In this document: one piece after another, positions 24,014 through 32,561 of the stretch
Numbering within the stretch: position 1 is the first letter of the stretch
Layout of the letters: each line of letters begins with the position of its first letter
From: Poriferisulfidus sp963668445
GTDB taxonomy: Bacteria > Pseudomonadota > Gammaproteobacteria > Poriferisulfidales > Poriferisulfidaceae
Length of the DNA: 64,000 bases
Direction of reading: 5' to 3'
Assembly (NCBI GenBank): GCA_963668445.1
Contig: OY764335.1
Span: 434,001-498,000 of the forward strand
Position numbers and translations under genes: made by a program
The notes under the pieces: model-generated
The model's database searches: none
Seen by the model: the letters and a program-made list of their open reading frames with translations, nothing else
Told to the model about the DNA's origin: nothing

Positions 24014-24238
24014 ATGATTTACCGACTCGAAACGCCAGTGGCCATGTTCGAACTTCGACGCGAGCCGCTTGGCATGTGGGATCTTTGGGTGAATGGGACG
24101 CCGACGCTGACGTTCGCGTCGCCGGAAGAGGCGGCCGTGGCGGTGCATGGTCGGGAGTCCGGCTATGCGGTTTGGGATAATGCCGATGCCGCGTCGCCGG
24201 CGAGTTTGGACGGTTGGGAGCAGCTTGGCGCAGGCTAG
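24014..24238 (+). CDS. small hypothetical protein (74 aa)
   Basis: 74 residues, MIYRLETPVAMFELRR; beta-strand pattern with aromatic residues (MWDLWVNGTPTLTF), then FASPEEAAVAVHG, suggesting a compact alpha/beta fold. Not recognised. It starts 85 bp from the divergent hypothetical gene and is followed by a strong terminator hairpin at 24303. Confidence 0.55.
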   Translation: MIYRLETPVAMFELRREPLGMWDLWVNGTPTLTFASPEEAAVAVHGRESGYAVWDNADAASPASLDGWEQLGAG

Positions 24239-24302
24239 GCCGCCTGCCGTGCGGCGGAAGCGCATACGGAGCCGTTTGGCGCGAGAGGTCGGCCGGGTAT
24301 GA

Positions 24303-24326
24303 GAAAGGCGCCCGCAGGCGCCTTTC
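24303..24326. terminator. bidirectional rho-independent terminator
   Basis: Perfect 10-bp stem GAAAGGCGCC with loop CGCA and GGCGCCTTTC; A/T ends give short T runs on both strands. It lies between the plus-strand small gene and the 3' end of the first minus-strand amtB and can serve both. Confidence 0.8.
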
Positions 24327-24349
24327 CCATTGCGTTCGGCAGGTTCCGC

Positions 24350-25648
24350 TTAATGGATGCGGTAGCCGAATTCCTGATGCTGGCTGCTGTCCAGTCCGGC
24401 CAGTTCCTCGTCCGCATTGGCGCGGACCGGCGTGAACATGTTGACCAGTTTGAGGATGGCGGCGGTCAGTACGACCGTCCAAGCCAGCACGGCGGCGACG
24501 CCGATGATTTGCTTCGTCACCTGTTCGCCGATGCTGTCGACGCCCATGGGCAGGCCGGCGCCGCCGAGGGCCGAAGCCACGAACACGCCGCACAGGACAG
24601 TGCCGAGAGCGCCGCCGATGCCATGCACGGCGAACACGTCCAGCGAGTCGTCAATCTTGAACTTCTGCTTGACGGCGTTGGTGACGGTGAAGCACAGCAC
24701 TCCGGCGGCGAGGCCGATGACCATGGCACCCAGCGGGCCGACGAAGCCGGACGCGGGCGTGATGGAACCTAGGCCCGCGACCATGCCGGTGATGGCGCCG
24801 AGGATTTTGGGCTTGCCGTAGCGCAGCCATTCGGCGGCCATCCAGGTCAGGGCGGCGACGGCAGCGCTGATGTGGGTCACCAGCATGGCCATGCCGGCAT
24901 CTTCGCTGGCTGCCACAGCACTGCCGGCGTTGAAGCCGAACCAGCCGACCCACAGCATGCCGGCGCCCGTAACGCTCATGGTGAGGTTGTGCGGCGGCCG
25001 GAGGTTGCTGGGGAAGCCGTCGCGGGAGCCTATGACGATGGCCGCCACCAGCGCTCCGACTCCGGCGGTCAAATGCACGACCAGACCGCCGGCGAAGTCC
25101 AGAACGCCCATCTCGCTGAGCCAGCCGCCGCCCCAGACCCAATGGCACACGGGCAGGTAGACCAGCGTGATCCACAGGGCGCTGAACCATAGCATGGCTG
25201 GGAAGCGCATGCGTTCGGCGAAGCCGCCGACGACCAGCGCCGGCGTGATGATCACGAACGTCATTTGGAACATGACGAACACCGTCTCCGGGATGCTTCC
25301 GGACAGGGATTCGCGGGCGACTTCCGCCAAAAACAGGTTGGATGGCCCGCCGATCCAGGCGTTGAGGCCGCCGCCGTCGCCAAAGGCGAGGCTATAGCCG
25401 AACAGCACCCAAAGCACGGAGGCCAGACAAGCGATCGCAAAGCATTGCATCAGCACGCTGAGCGCGTTGTGCGATCCGACTAGGCCGGCGTAGAACAGAG
25501 ACAGGCCGGGCAGCGTCATGAACAGCACCAGTGCCGTGGCCGTCAGCATCCAGCCGGTATCGCCGGCGCTGAGTTCGGCAGCTAGAGCGAGCGATGGCGC
25601 GGCAAGCAGGATGGCGGCAAGGCCGCCGAGGAGGTTAAACCGCTTCAT
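24350..25648 (-). CDS. amtB: AmtB ammonium transporter (copy 1)
   Basis: 432 residues with an N-terminal signal peptide (LLAAPSLALAAEL) and eleven predicted TM helices. Amt signatures: TGWMLTATALVLFMTLPGLS at the start of the mature protein, LPVCHWVWGGGW and AVHGIGGALGTVLCGVF, the latter two with the twin pore histidines. Trimeric ammonium channel, regulated by PII binding. Its start overlaps glnK by 14 bp. Closely related to the second copy directly upstream. Confidence 0.95.
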   Translation of the reverse strand: MKRFNLLGGLAAILLAAPSLALAAELSAGDTGWMLTATALVLFMTLPGLSLFYAGLVGSHNALSVLMQCFAIACLASVLWVLFGYSLAFGDGGGLNAWIGGPSNLFLAEVARESLSGSIPETVFVMFQMTFVIITPALVVGGFAERMRFPAMLWFSALWITLVYLPVCHWVWGGGWLSEMGVLDFAGGLVVHLTAGVGALVAAIVIGSRDGFPSNLRPPHNLTMSVTGAGMLWVGWFGFNAGSAVAASEDAGMAMLVTHISAAVAALTWMAAEWLRYGKPKILGAITGMVAGLGSITPASGFVGPLGAMVIGLAAGVLCFTVTNAVKQKFKIDDSLDVFAVHGIGGALGTVLCGVFVASALGGAGLPMGVDSIGEQVTKQIIGVAAVLAWTVVLTAAILKLVNMFTPVRANADEELAGLDSSQHQEFGYRIH

Positions 25649-25973
25649 TGCCGCGTTCCCCCGTGCGTACCCGAATGATATCGGTCAGTTCGTAGACGAA
25701 GATCTTGCCGTCACCGATTTTCCCGGTGTTGGCCACTTCGGAAATGGTTTCCACGACATCATCGAGGTGATCGTCTTGGATGGCGATTTCGATCTTGATC
25801 TTGGGCAGGAAATCGATGACGTATTCCGAGCCTCGGTACAGCTCAGTGTGCCCTTTTTGCCGCCCGAAGCCTTTGACTTCGGTGACGGTCATGCCGTGAA
25901 TGTCGTGCCGGGACAAGGCTTCCCGGATGTCGTTCAGTTTGAACGGCTTGATGACGGCGGTTACCATTTTCAT
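25635..25973 (-). CDS. glnK: GlnK/GlnB PII signalling protein (copy 1)
   Basis: 112 residues. PII signature: MKMVTAVIKPFKLNDIREAL, TVTEVKGFGRQKGHTELYRG with the uridylylation Tyr51 in YRGSEY, and the C-terminal GDGKIFVYELTDIIRVRTGE. Senses 2-oxoglutarate/ATP/ADP and blocks AmtB. Co-translated with amtB through a 14-bp overlap, as in the second pair. Confidence 0.95.
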   Translation of the reverse strand: MKMVTAVIKPFKLNDIREALSRHDIHGMTVTEVKGFGRQKGHTELYRGSEYVIDFLPKIKIEIAIQDDHLDDVVETISEVANTGKIGDGKIFVYELTDIIRVRTGERGNEAV

Positions 25974-26094
25974 AAAAGGCGTCCTCCTTTCAAACTCATG
26001 TAGGGATGGCGGAACGGTTGCGCGGCATTGAGCCTTGCGCGCATTTTACCGCAACTGGATTTCCCGTGCAGGGCCGGGGCAGGAGCCCCTAGAA

Positions 26095-26118
26095 CAAGGG
26101 GCGCCGAAGCGCCCCTTG
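26095..26118. terminator. rho-independent terminator between the two glnK-amtB pairs
   Basis: Perfect stem CAAGGGGCGC, loop CGAA, GCGCCCCTTG, 24 bp past the stop of the second-copy amtB on the minus strand. It separates the two tandem pairs, so each likely has its own promoter. Confidence 0.75.
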
Positions 26119-26141
26119 CCATTGCCGCAGCCGGCGGCGGC

Positions 26142-27461
26142 TTACAGATGGTAGCCGCTTTCCTCGTGCTGCGTGAGGTCCAGCCCCATGCGTTCCTCTT
26201 CTTCGGAGGCTCGTACGGCTGTCCACAGTCCGATCAGCTTGAGGATCACGACGGTGGCGACGGCGGTCCAGACGAAGACGGCGACCACGCCGGTGGCCTG
26301 GATGGCCAGCTGCTCGCCGATGTTGTCCGCATGCAAGCCGGTGCCGCCGAAGGATTCGGCCGCGAAGACGCCGCACAGAACGGTGCCCAGAGCTCCGCCG
26401 ATGCCATGCACTGCGAACACATCCAGCGAATCGTCCAGCTTGAAGCTCTGCTTGACCAGATGCGTCACGGCAAAGCATACCGCGCCTGCCGCCAAGCCGA
26501 TCAGAGCGCCACCGGCGGGGCCGACAAAGCCGGAAGCCGGCGTAATGGCCACCAGGCCGGCAATCGCGCCGGTGATGATGCCGAGCACTTTCGGCGTTCC
26601 ATAGCGCATCCAGTCGCCGACCATCCACGTCAATGCGGCGGCGGCGGTGGCGATCTGCGTCACCAGCATGGCCATGCCGGCATCGGATCCGGCGGATACG
26701 GCGCTGCCGGCATTGAAGCCGAACCAGCCGACCCACAGGATGCAGGCGCCGATGACGCTGAGGGTCAGGTTATGCGGCCGTGCCAAGCGGTCCGGAAAGC
26801 CTTCGCGCGCCCTCAGCACGATGGCCGCCATCAGTCCGGCCGTGCCGGCGGTGAGATGCACGACCAGGCCGCCGGCGAATTCCAGCACGCCCATGTCGCC
26901 GATCCAGCCGCCGCCCCAGACCCAGTGGCATACCGGGAAGTAGACCAGTGTCACCCAAAGCGCCGCGAACCACAGCAGGGCCGGGAAGCGCATGCGCTGA
27001 ATGAAGCTGCCGACGACCAGCACCGGCGTGATGATCGCGAACGTCATCTGGAACGTCACGAACACCGATTCCGGAATGGTGCCGGACAGGCTGCCGTGCG
27101 TCACGTCCGACAGGAACAGGTTGCCCAGCCCGCCGATCCATGCATTGAGGCCGCCGCCGTCGCTGAACGCGAGGCTGTAGCCGTAGACGAACCAGAGCAC
27201 GGAGGCTAGGCAGGCCACGGCGAAGCCCTGCATCAGCACCGACAGGACGTCGGTAGACCGGGTCAGGCCGGCATAGAACAGCGACAGCCCCGGCAGCGTC
27301 ATGAACAGCACCAGTGCCGTAGCCGTCAGCATCCAGGCTGTATCGCCGGTGTCCGGCGCGATCGCCTCGGCCAGCGCCGCTTCAGGCGCGGCAGAGATCA
27401 AAAGTGCGTAGCAGGCCGGATGGAGCAGGCTCCGGCAGGCCCGTAGTTTAGACAGCATCAT
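26142..27461 (-). CDS. amtB: AmtB ammonium transporter (copy 2)
   Basis: 439 residues from MMLSKLRACRSLLH, with signal peptide ending near EAALAEA. Same signatures as copy 1: TAWMLTATALVLFMTLPGLS, FPVCHWVWGGGW, AVHGIGGALGTVLCGVF. The longer frame upstream belongs to a shadow of glnK. Start overlaps the second glnK by 14 bp, the same arrangement as copy 1. The 5' ends of the two amtB genes remain nearly identical at DNA level (around 25511-25566 and 27291-27346). Confidence 0.95.
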   Translation of the reverse strand: MMLSKLRACRSLLHPACYALLISAAPEAALAEAIAPDTGDTAWMLTATALVLFMTLPGLSLFYAGLTRSTDVLSVLMQGFAVACLASVLWFVYGYSLAFSDGGGLNAWIGGLGNLFLSDVTHGSLSGTIPESVFVTFQMTFAIITPVLVVGSFIQRMRFPALLWFAALWVTLVYFPVCHWVWGGGWIGDMGVLEFAGGLVVHLTAGTAGLMAAIVLRAREGFPDRLARPHNLTLSVIGACILWVGWFGFNAGSAVSAGSDAGMAMLVTQIATAAAALTWMVGDWMRYGTPKVLGIITGAIAGLVAITPASGFVGPAGGALIGLAAGAVCFAVTHLVKQSFKLDDSLDVFAVHGIGGALGTVLCGVFAAESFGGTGLHADNIGEQLAIQATGVVAVFVWTAVATVVILKLIGLWTAVRASEEEERMGLDLTQHEESGYHL

Positions 27462-27786
27462 TGCCCGTTTCTCCTGTGCGAATGCGCACGACCTGTTCCA
27501 GATCGTGCACGAAAATCTTTCCGTCGCCGATCTGATTGGTGTTGGCGGTCTCGCTGATGGTGGCGATGACGGCCTCGACCTGTTCATCGGTGGCGGCTAT
27601 TTCCATCTTCACCTTGGGCAGGAAATCAATGACGTATTCCGATCCGCGGTACATCTGGGTATGGCCTTTCTGCCGCCCGAAGCCCTTGACTTCGGTGACG
27701 GTGACGCCGCTGACATTCTGCTTTGCCAGCGCTTCCCGCACTTCGTCCAACTTGAACGGCTTAATAATGGCAACAACCATTTTCAT
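27448..27786 (-). CDS. glnK: GlnK/GlnB PII signalling protein (copy 2)
   Basis: 112 residues from MKMVVAIIKPFKLDEV. Tyr51 in YRGSEYVID is kept, as are TVTEVKGFGRQKGHTQM and IFVHDLEQVVRIRTGE. It differs from copy 1 mainly in the B and C loop regions (for example KMEIAATDEQVEA), so the two PII proteins could respond differently. The ~230 bp upstream holds its promoter, but I see no confident sigma-54 or sigma-70 site. Confidence 0.95.
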   Translation of the reverse strand: MKMVVAIIKPFKLDEVREALAKQNVSGVTVTEVKGFGRQKGHTQMYRGSEYVIDFLPKVKMEIAATDEQVEAVIATISETANTNQIGDGKIFVHDLEQVVRIRTGETGNDAV

Positions 27787-28017
27787 AGTTGCTCGTCTCC
27801 CTGAAGGGGCAGGCCCCTCCATGTAGAAATTAAATAAAGGTGTATTTCGGGTAGGGGAATAGAATCAGCAATGCCGCAACGGGCATTGTTGATTCCGGGC
27901 GTCATGCAGACGGGCGACGGATGCGCCAGACGCGTACAAGGCGGACGGCAGCTTTGAAGCCGAATCGTTCCAGCGTGCTGTTCGTGCCATAACCTACTCT
28001 CGGCCGGTGGCCGCAGG

Positions 28018-29130
28018 CTAGTTCCTTGTGCGGCTTGCCGGGAATGGCGATTCCCGCGAAGCCTCGGGCAAATCGTAGTGCCGCTGGCAGGCATGGCCTG
28101 CGTGGCACATCAATTCGTAGGCTATCGTACCACTTTTCTCGGCGACCTCCTGAATGCCGATGTGCGGGCCCCAGAGTTCCACCCGGTCGCCGGGCGCGGC
28201 GCGGCTGCGAGTGAGATCTATGGCGAGCAGATCCATTGAGACGCGGCCCAGCGTGGCATGGCGCACGCCGCCGATGGCCACGGCGGTGCGGCCGCTCGAA
28301 GCGCGCGGGTAGCCGTCGGCGTAGCCGGCCTCCACCAGGCCGACGCGCATCGGTCGAGGGCAGACGAAGGTTGCGCCGTAGCCGAGCCGGTCGCCGGCGC
28401 GGCAGGCGCGGATGCTGAGCAAGGGCGCTTCCAGCGTCATCACGGGGCGCAGCGTGGCGGGCGTGGAGACCGGCGCGACGCCGTAGAGCATCAGTCCCGG
28501 CCGCACCCAGTCCAGATGGCTGTCCGGAAAGCGCAGCAGAGCGGCGGAATTGGCGGCGGAGCGTTCACCGGCGCCGGGCATGGAGGCAAAGCGTTCCAGT
28601 TGCGTACGGGTGGGGCGGGCGTCCGCTTCGTCCGCACAGGCCAGATGCGTCATCAGCCGGACCGGACGGGGGTGCCACGGCAGGGCTTCCAGCCGCTGCA
28701 GGCAGGCGGGAGCCGTTTCCGGGCCGATGCCGAGCCGATGCATGCCAGTATCGGTTTTCAGCCACAGTTGCGGCCCGGCTTCGGTGCGGCGGGCGCTTTC
28801 CAGAAGATCGATCTGTCCGGCGTCGTGCACGACCAGTTGCAGATCTTGGGCGAAGGCGGCCTTTAGATCGGGCGGCGTACGTGCTCCGTGCAGCACGACC
28901 AGCGGGCCGCGGATGTCGTGCTCCCGCAAGGCGCAGGCTTCGCCGATCGTCGCCACCGCCAGCGCATCGGCATGCGCTTGCAGCGTACGGGCGCAAGGCA
29001 GCGCTCCGTGGCCGTAGGCATCGGCCTTGATGACGGCCATGATGGCGCAGTGCGGAGCCAGTTGGCGCACCTGTGCGCAGTTGTGGGCCAGATTGGAAAG
29101 CGAGATGCGGGCCCGGGCGGGCCGGGTCAT
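28018..29130 (-). CDS. alr: Alr, alanine racemase
   Basis: 370 residues. Fold-type III PLP enzyme: VIKADAYGHGAL with the PLP Lys (~34), LKTDTGMHRLG, LGYGATFVCPRPMRVGL with the catalytic Tyr, YADGYPRA and GRVSMDLLAIDLT. Provides D-alanine for peptidoglycan. ATGA overlap with dnaB, the standard dnaB-alr order. Confidence 0.96.
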   Translation of the reverse strand: MTRPARARISLSNLAHNCAQVRQLAPHCAIMAVIKADAYGHGALPCARTLQAHADALAVATIGEACALREHDIRGPLVVLHGARTPPDLKAAFAQDLQLVVHDAGQIDLLESARRTEAGPQLWLKTDTGMHRLGIGPETAPACLQRLEALPWHPRPVRLMTHLACADEADARPTRTQLERFASMPGAGERSAANSAALLRFPDSHLDWVRPGLMLYGVAPVSTPATLRPVMTLEAPLLSIRACRAGDRLGYGATFVCPRPMRVGLVEAGYADGYPRASSGRTAVAIGGVRHATLGRVSMDLLAIDLTRSRAAPGDRVELWGPHIGIQEVAEKSGTIAYELMCHAGHACQRHYDLPEASRESPFPASRTRN

Positions 29131-30581
29131 AGCCCTTTGCCCTCGAACGATGGCGTCTCGCCCTGATAGTCGTCGGGGCTATGCGGCAGGAAGCGCGTGA
29201 TCGGCTTGGTGAAAACCAGTTTCATGGCGAAGCAGGGGCCGTTGCGGTTTTTGGACACTTTCAGTTCGGCCACGCTGGTGTCGTCGCGGGGCTGCTCGTT
29301 GCCTTCTTGGGCCTCGTACAGGAACATGACGATGTCGGCATCCTGTTCGATGGCGCCGGAGTCGCGCAGTTCCTGAAGTTTCGGAGCATCGCCGGCATCG
29401 CGCTTGGAGCCTTCGCGGTTGAGCTGCGATAGGCAGAGCACCGGGGTTTGCAGTTCGTTGGCGATGGCCTTTAATTCCCGCGTGATGGAGGCGAGTTCGG
29501 CGTTGCGGTTGTCGTGCCGCGTGCCGTCGCTGGGCATCAGCTGCAGGTAGTCGATGACGATCAGGTCGAGCCGGTTGCGGTGGGCGGCGCGCAGGCGCCG
29601 CGCCATGCGGCGGATGAAGCTGGGCGGTGCGCTGGAGATGTCGTGCACGTAGAGGTTCGGATGCTTCAGTTCGTCGACCGCGCTTTCGATCTTTCGCCAG
29701 TCGGCATCTTCCAACTGCCCGGTATGAAGCTTCTTCTGGTCGACGCGGGAGACCAGTGCCAGCAGCCGGTCGGCCAACTGGCGGGCGGACATTTCCATGC
29801 TGAAGATGGCGACGACGTCCTGCTCATGGCCGGGGATGCCGCCCATGGCGACGTTGTAGGCGATGTTCATGGCGAGGCTGGTTTTGCCCATGCCGGGGCT
29901 GCCGGCCAGAATGACCAGCTCGCCCCGTTGCAGGCCGGAGGTGCGGGAGTCGAATTCGCTGAAACCGGTCGGCGTGCCGAGCACCATGGTCTTGTGCGGA
30001 TTGTTGCGCACCCATTCGTGCCGGTCTTCGATGTGCCCCACCGACTCTCGGGCGGCATCCTGAATGCGGACGAAATCGGAGCGGTTGTGCTGGTCGGTGT
30101 CGGAAATCTCCAGGATCTGGCGTTCCGCCTCGTTCAGGATGGCTTGCGCGTCCCGTCCTTCGGGGTCGCTGATCAGGCCTTCGATGTTGCGGCAGGCGCG
30201 CCGCAGGCGCCGCTGCACCGAGTAGTCGAGCACAATGCTGACGTAGTGCTCGATGCGGTCGGAGGCGTAGTTCTCGTTCGCGATGTGGTGCGTGTGGCTC
30301 AGGATGTCCGGATGGTTCTGGTATTCCTCGTGTTTGCGCAATTCGTATGAGAGCGTGACCAGGTCGATAGGCTTGCCTTGGCGTTCCAGCGTTCCCAAGG
30401 CCTCGAAGATCATGCGGTGTTCGAACTGGCTGAAATCGGCGACCGTCAAATTGCCGATCTTGTCCCAGGACTTTTCGTCGTTGATTAGGGAGCCGAGCAC
30501 GGCGCTTTCGGCATCGAGCAGGGCGGAGGAGTCGGGGCCGACCGGTTCGACGGCGGCCAAGTGCATCGGCTCTTCAGGCAT
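29127..30581 (-). CDS. dnaB: DnaB replicative helicase
   Basis: 484 residues. N-terminal primase-binding domain (SAVLGSLINDEKSWDKIG), linker helix, and RecA-like motor with Walker A GSPGMGKTS (~225-233), Walker B LIVIDYLQLM, and the arginine-finger region KVSKNRNGP. Hexameric replicative helicase. No intein is present. Upstream, 280 bp without a gene contains a phased set of DnaA-box-like sequences. Confidence 0.97.
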   Translation of the reverse strand: MPEEPMHLAAVEPVGPDSSALLDAESAVLGSLINDEKSWDKIGNLTVADFSQFEHRMIFEALGTLERQGKPIDLVTLSYELRKHEEYQNHPDILSHTHHIANENYASDRIEHYVSIVLDYSVQRRLRRACRNIEGLISDPEGRDAQAILNEAERQILEISDTDQHNRSDFVRIQDAARESVGHIEDRHEWVRNNPHKTMVLGTPTGFSEFDSRTSGLQRGELVILAGSPGMGKTSLAMNIAYNVAMGGIPGHEQDVVAIFSMEMSARQLADRLLALVSRVDQKKLHTGQLEDADWRKIESAVDELKHPNLYVHDISSAPPSFIRRMARRLRAAHRNRLDLIVIDYLQLMPSDGTRHDNRNAELASITRELKAIANELQTPVLCLSQLNREGSKRDAGDAPKLQELRDSGAIEQDADIVMFLYEAQEGNEQPRDDTSVAELKVSKNRNGPCFAMKLVFTKPITRFLPHSPDDYQGETPSFEGKGL

Positions 30582-30759
30582 GGCGGCGGTACGGATTCTC
30601 GATGGCGGCAGGCAGTAGGCGGTGTCGCCGCATTTTTTGGACGAGCCTTCGAGGGCCGATCGGAATGCCTGCGGCGACGCGACCCTTATCGTAAACTATT
30701 TTCGGCCGCCAAGCAAGGGATAATTGGTTGATTTATAGTGAAATTTATGGGGACACCCC

Positions 30760-30801
30760 TGTTGCATTCCGGTGGATAGCCTGTGCATGAATTGTGGGCA
30801 A
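30760..30801. promoter_or_regulatory. phased DnaA-box-like 9-mers upstream of dnaB
   Basis: Four same-orientation 9-mers starting at 30760, 30771, 30782 and 30793, exactly 11 bp apart, match TGTGGATAA at 6, 7, 7 and 7 of 9 positions. An AT-rich stretch (about 30717-30752) lies beside them. This could be a DnaA-binding array in the dnaB/rplI intergenic region. Individual boxes are weak, so this is tentative. Confidence 0.35.
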
Positions 30802-30861
30802 AAGCCGTAGTGCGTGGCACGGCCCTAGTCCTCGCGTTGTAAGGTATCGGGAGCGGCCGGA

Positions 30862-31407
30862 CTAGGCGGTCGGGCTGTCGGCTTCGGGCGCATCCGCCGA
30901 TGCTTCGGCGGCTGCGTCAGGCTCGTCCTTCAATTCCTGTTCGGTTTGCGCGTCAATGACGGTGCCGGAAGCCACCGTCACCTGCAGCAGGGCTTCAAGG
31001 TCGGCATGTACGTGCACGGCCACTTCAAATTCTCCGAGGCTGCGCAACGGCCCGTCCGGCAGTCGCACTTCGCTGCGTTCCAGTTCCTGGCCGGCCGCGC
31101 TGACCGCTTGGGCGATTTCGTTCGGGCCGACCGAGCCGAACAGTTTGCCCTCCTGATTGGTCTCGACCTGAATGGTGATCTCGAGGCCGTTCAGGGCCGT
31201 GTGGCGCTGTTGCGCGGCAGACATGGCCGCTTGCGCTCGGCGTTCGAGTTCTTCGCGCTGCGCCGTGACTTCTTTCAGGTTCTCGGCGGTCGCATATTTG
31301 GCCTTGCCGGCGGGGATGAGATAATTGCGGGCGTATCCTGGCCGTACGCGGACCACATCGCCCAAGGTGCCTAGGCGTTCGACGGTTTCAAGCAGGATGA
31401 TTTCCAT
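30862..31407 (-). CDS. rplI: ribosomal protein bL9 with acidic C-terminal extension
   Basis: 181 residues against ~149 usual. MEIILLETVERLGTLGDVV and VRPGYARNYLIPAGKA are the L9 signature; the long helix and C-terminal domain (GKLFGSVGPNEIAQAV, LGEFEVAVHVHADLEA) follow. Residues ~150-181 are an added acidic Ala/Asp/Glu tail. Located in rpsF-rpsR-(DUF2232)-rplI, then dnaB. Confidence 0.95.
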   Translation of the reverse strand: MEIILLETVERLGTLGDVVRVRPGYARNYLIPAGKAKYATAENLKEVTAQREELERRAQAAMSAAQQRHTALNGLEITIQVETNQEGKLFGSVGPNEIAQAVSAAGQELERSEVRLPDGPLRSLGEFEVAVHVHADLEALLQVTVASGTVIDAQTEQELKDEPDAAAEASADAPEADSPTA

Positions 31408-31425
31408 GAGATTGGTCTCCGAGCG

Positions 31426-32334
31426 TCAAGTGGGGCGCGGGTTGTTGGGCAGGCGCCGGCTCAAGCCTAGAAGGTCGGCGGCGGCGCCCAGCGTGGCTGC
31501 GATAGGGGCCATTTCCTGCACGATCAGCAGCAGCACATAATACGGCGCCAGCGCCATCATCGGGTAGCGGAGGCATCGCGCCATGCGATGCATGAGGGCG
31601 CTGGCCGGGAACAGGAAGGCGATGATGAGCGTCAGTGCCAAGCCCAGCATGATGGATTCCGGGAGCAGCCAGGCCAGCGCGGCAATGGCCAGAAATGCCG
31701 CATCGGCGGCGCGGCCGTAGCGCATGGCGCGAAATTCTGTGCCGAAGAAGGGTTCGTCCTGCAGGGCGCTTTGCCATGCGCGGGCCAGCAGCGTCATCAG
31801 CACGAACAGCAGCAGCATGCTGGCCATCACCAGTTCGGTGCCGACACGGTCCAGCAAGGCCAGCGGCACTTGCGGGAAAGGTTCGGGCTGCCCGGCCGCG
31901 CGGGCTGCTTCGCGCGCCTGCTCCAGTTGCACGCTCCAGTTGGCATCGATGCCGGCCGGCAGCCAGCCGAGCAGAATGGCACTGAGCCAGCCGAGGACGA
32001 AGCCGCCCAGAATGGCCAGCGCGAGCGAGTTGCTTTGCCGCAGGATGCCGGCCAGCAGGAGCGGGGCGCCGAGGTACGCCAGCGGCGCAAGGGCCACCGT
32101 GGCTTCCTGCGTCAGCACATAGGCGAGCAGCGCGTAGGCGCCGCCCGAGAGCGCCAGCAGCATGGCGGCTTCGCGCAATGGGCGCACCAGCGCCAAAAAG
32201 GCGGCCGCGATGCTGACGAACAGAATGCCGAACAGCAGCATGGGCACATGCATGGCCAGCAGCTGCAAGAGCGTCAGGGCGGTCAGCACGGGCGCCGGCG
32301 GCCCTTGAAGAAAGCGTCCGAGACCGGCAAGCAT
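31426..32334 (-). CDS. DUF2232-like polytopic membrane protein
   Basis: 302 residues, about eight hydrophobic helices (MHVPMLLFGILFVSIAAAFL, AAMLLALSGGAYALLAYVL and others). DUF2232-type membrane proteins sit between rpsR and rplI in many Gammaproteobacteria; this position and length fit. Function unknown. The start ATG overlaps the rpsR stop by one base (TGATG), which fixes it and suggests coupled translation. Confidence 0.8.
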   Translation of the reverse strand: MLAGLGRFLQGPPAPVLTALTLLQLLAMHVPMLLFGILFVSIAAAFLALVRPLREAAMLLALSGGAYALLAYVLTQEATVALAPLAYLGAPLLLAGILRQSNSLALAILGGFVLGWLSAILLGWLPAGIDANWSVQLEQAREAARAAGQPEPFPQVPLALLDRVGTELVMASMLLLFVLMTLLARAWQSALQDEPFFGTEFRAMRYGRAADAAFLAIAALAWLLPESIMLGLALTLIIAFLFPASALMHRMARCLRYPMMALAPYYVLLLIVQEMAPIAATLGAAADLLGLSRRLPNNPRPT

Positions 32335-32558
32335 CAGTGGTTGTCGCAGTAGGGGAGTAGGCTCAGGTAGCGGGCGCGCTTGATGGCGGTGGCGAGACGG
32401 CGTTGGAATCGTGCCGGCGTGCCGCTGACGCGGGCCGGCATGATCTTGCCAGTTTCCGTGATGTAATCGCGCAGCAGGTCCAAGTCCTTGTAGTCGATTT
32501 CGGGAGGTTCGCCCTTCGTGAAGCGATGGGCGCGCTCGCGCTTGGGATTGGTCGGCAT
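32334..32558 (-). CDS. rpsR: ribosomal protein bS18
   Basis: 74 residues: DYKDLDLLRDYITETGKIMP, ARVSGTPARFQRRLATAIKR and ARYLSLLPYCDNH are the S18 core and C-terminus. Three bases separate it from rpsF. Confidence 0.97.
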   Translation of the reverse strand: MPTNPKRERAHRFTKGEPPEIDYKDLDLLRDYITETGKIMPARVSGTPARFQRRLATAIKRARYLSLLPYCDNH

Positions 32559-32561
32559 GAT

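Noticed and set aside
24014..24265. Extended form of the 23585 gene reaching 24265
   Set aside because: It would overlap the whole divergent small gene; residues before MAQAQC are Arg-rich antisense composition.
27787..28017. GG-N10-GC match on the minus strand upstream of the second glnK, considered a sigma-54 promoter
   Set aside because: Only the GG and GC core fit; flanking positions differ too much from TGGCACG-N4-TTGC.
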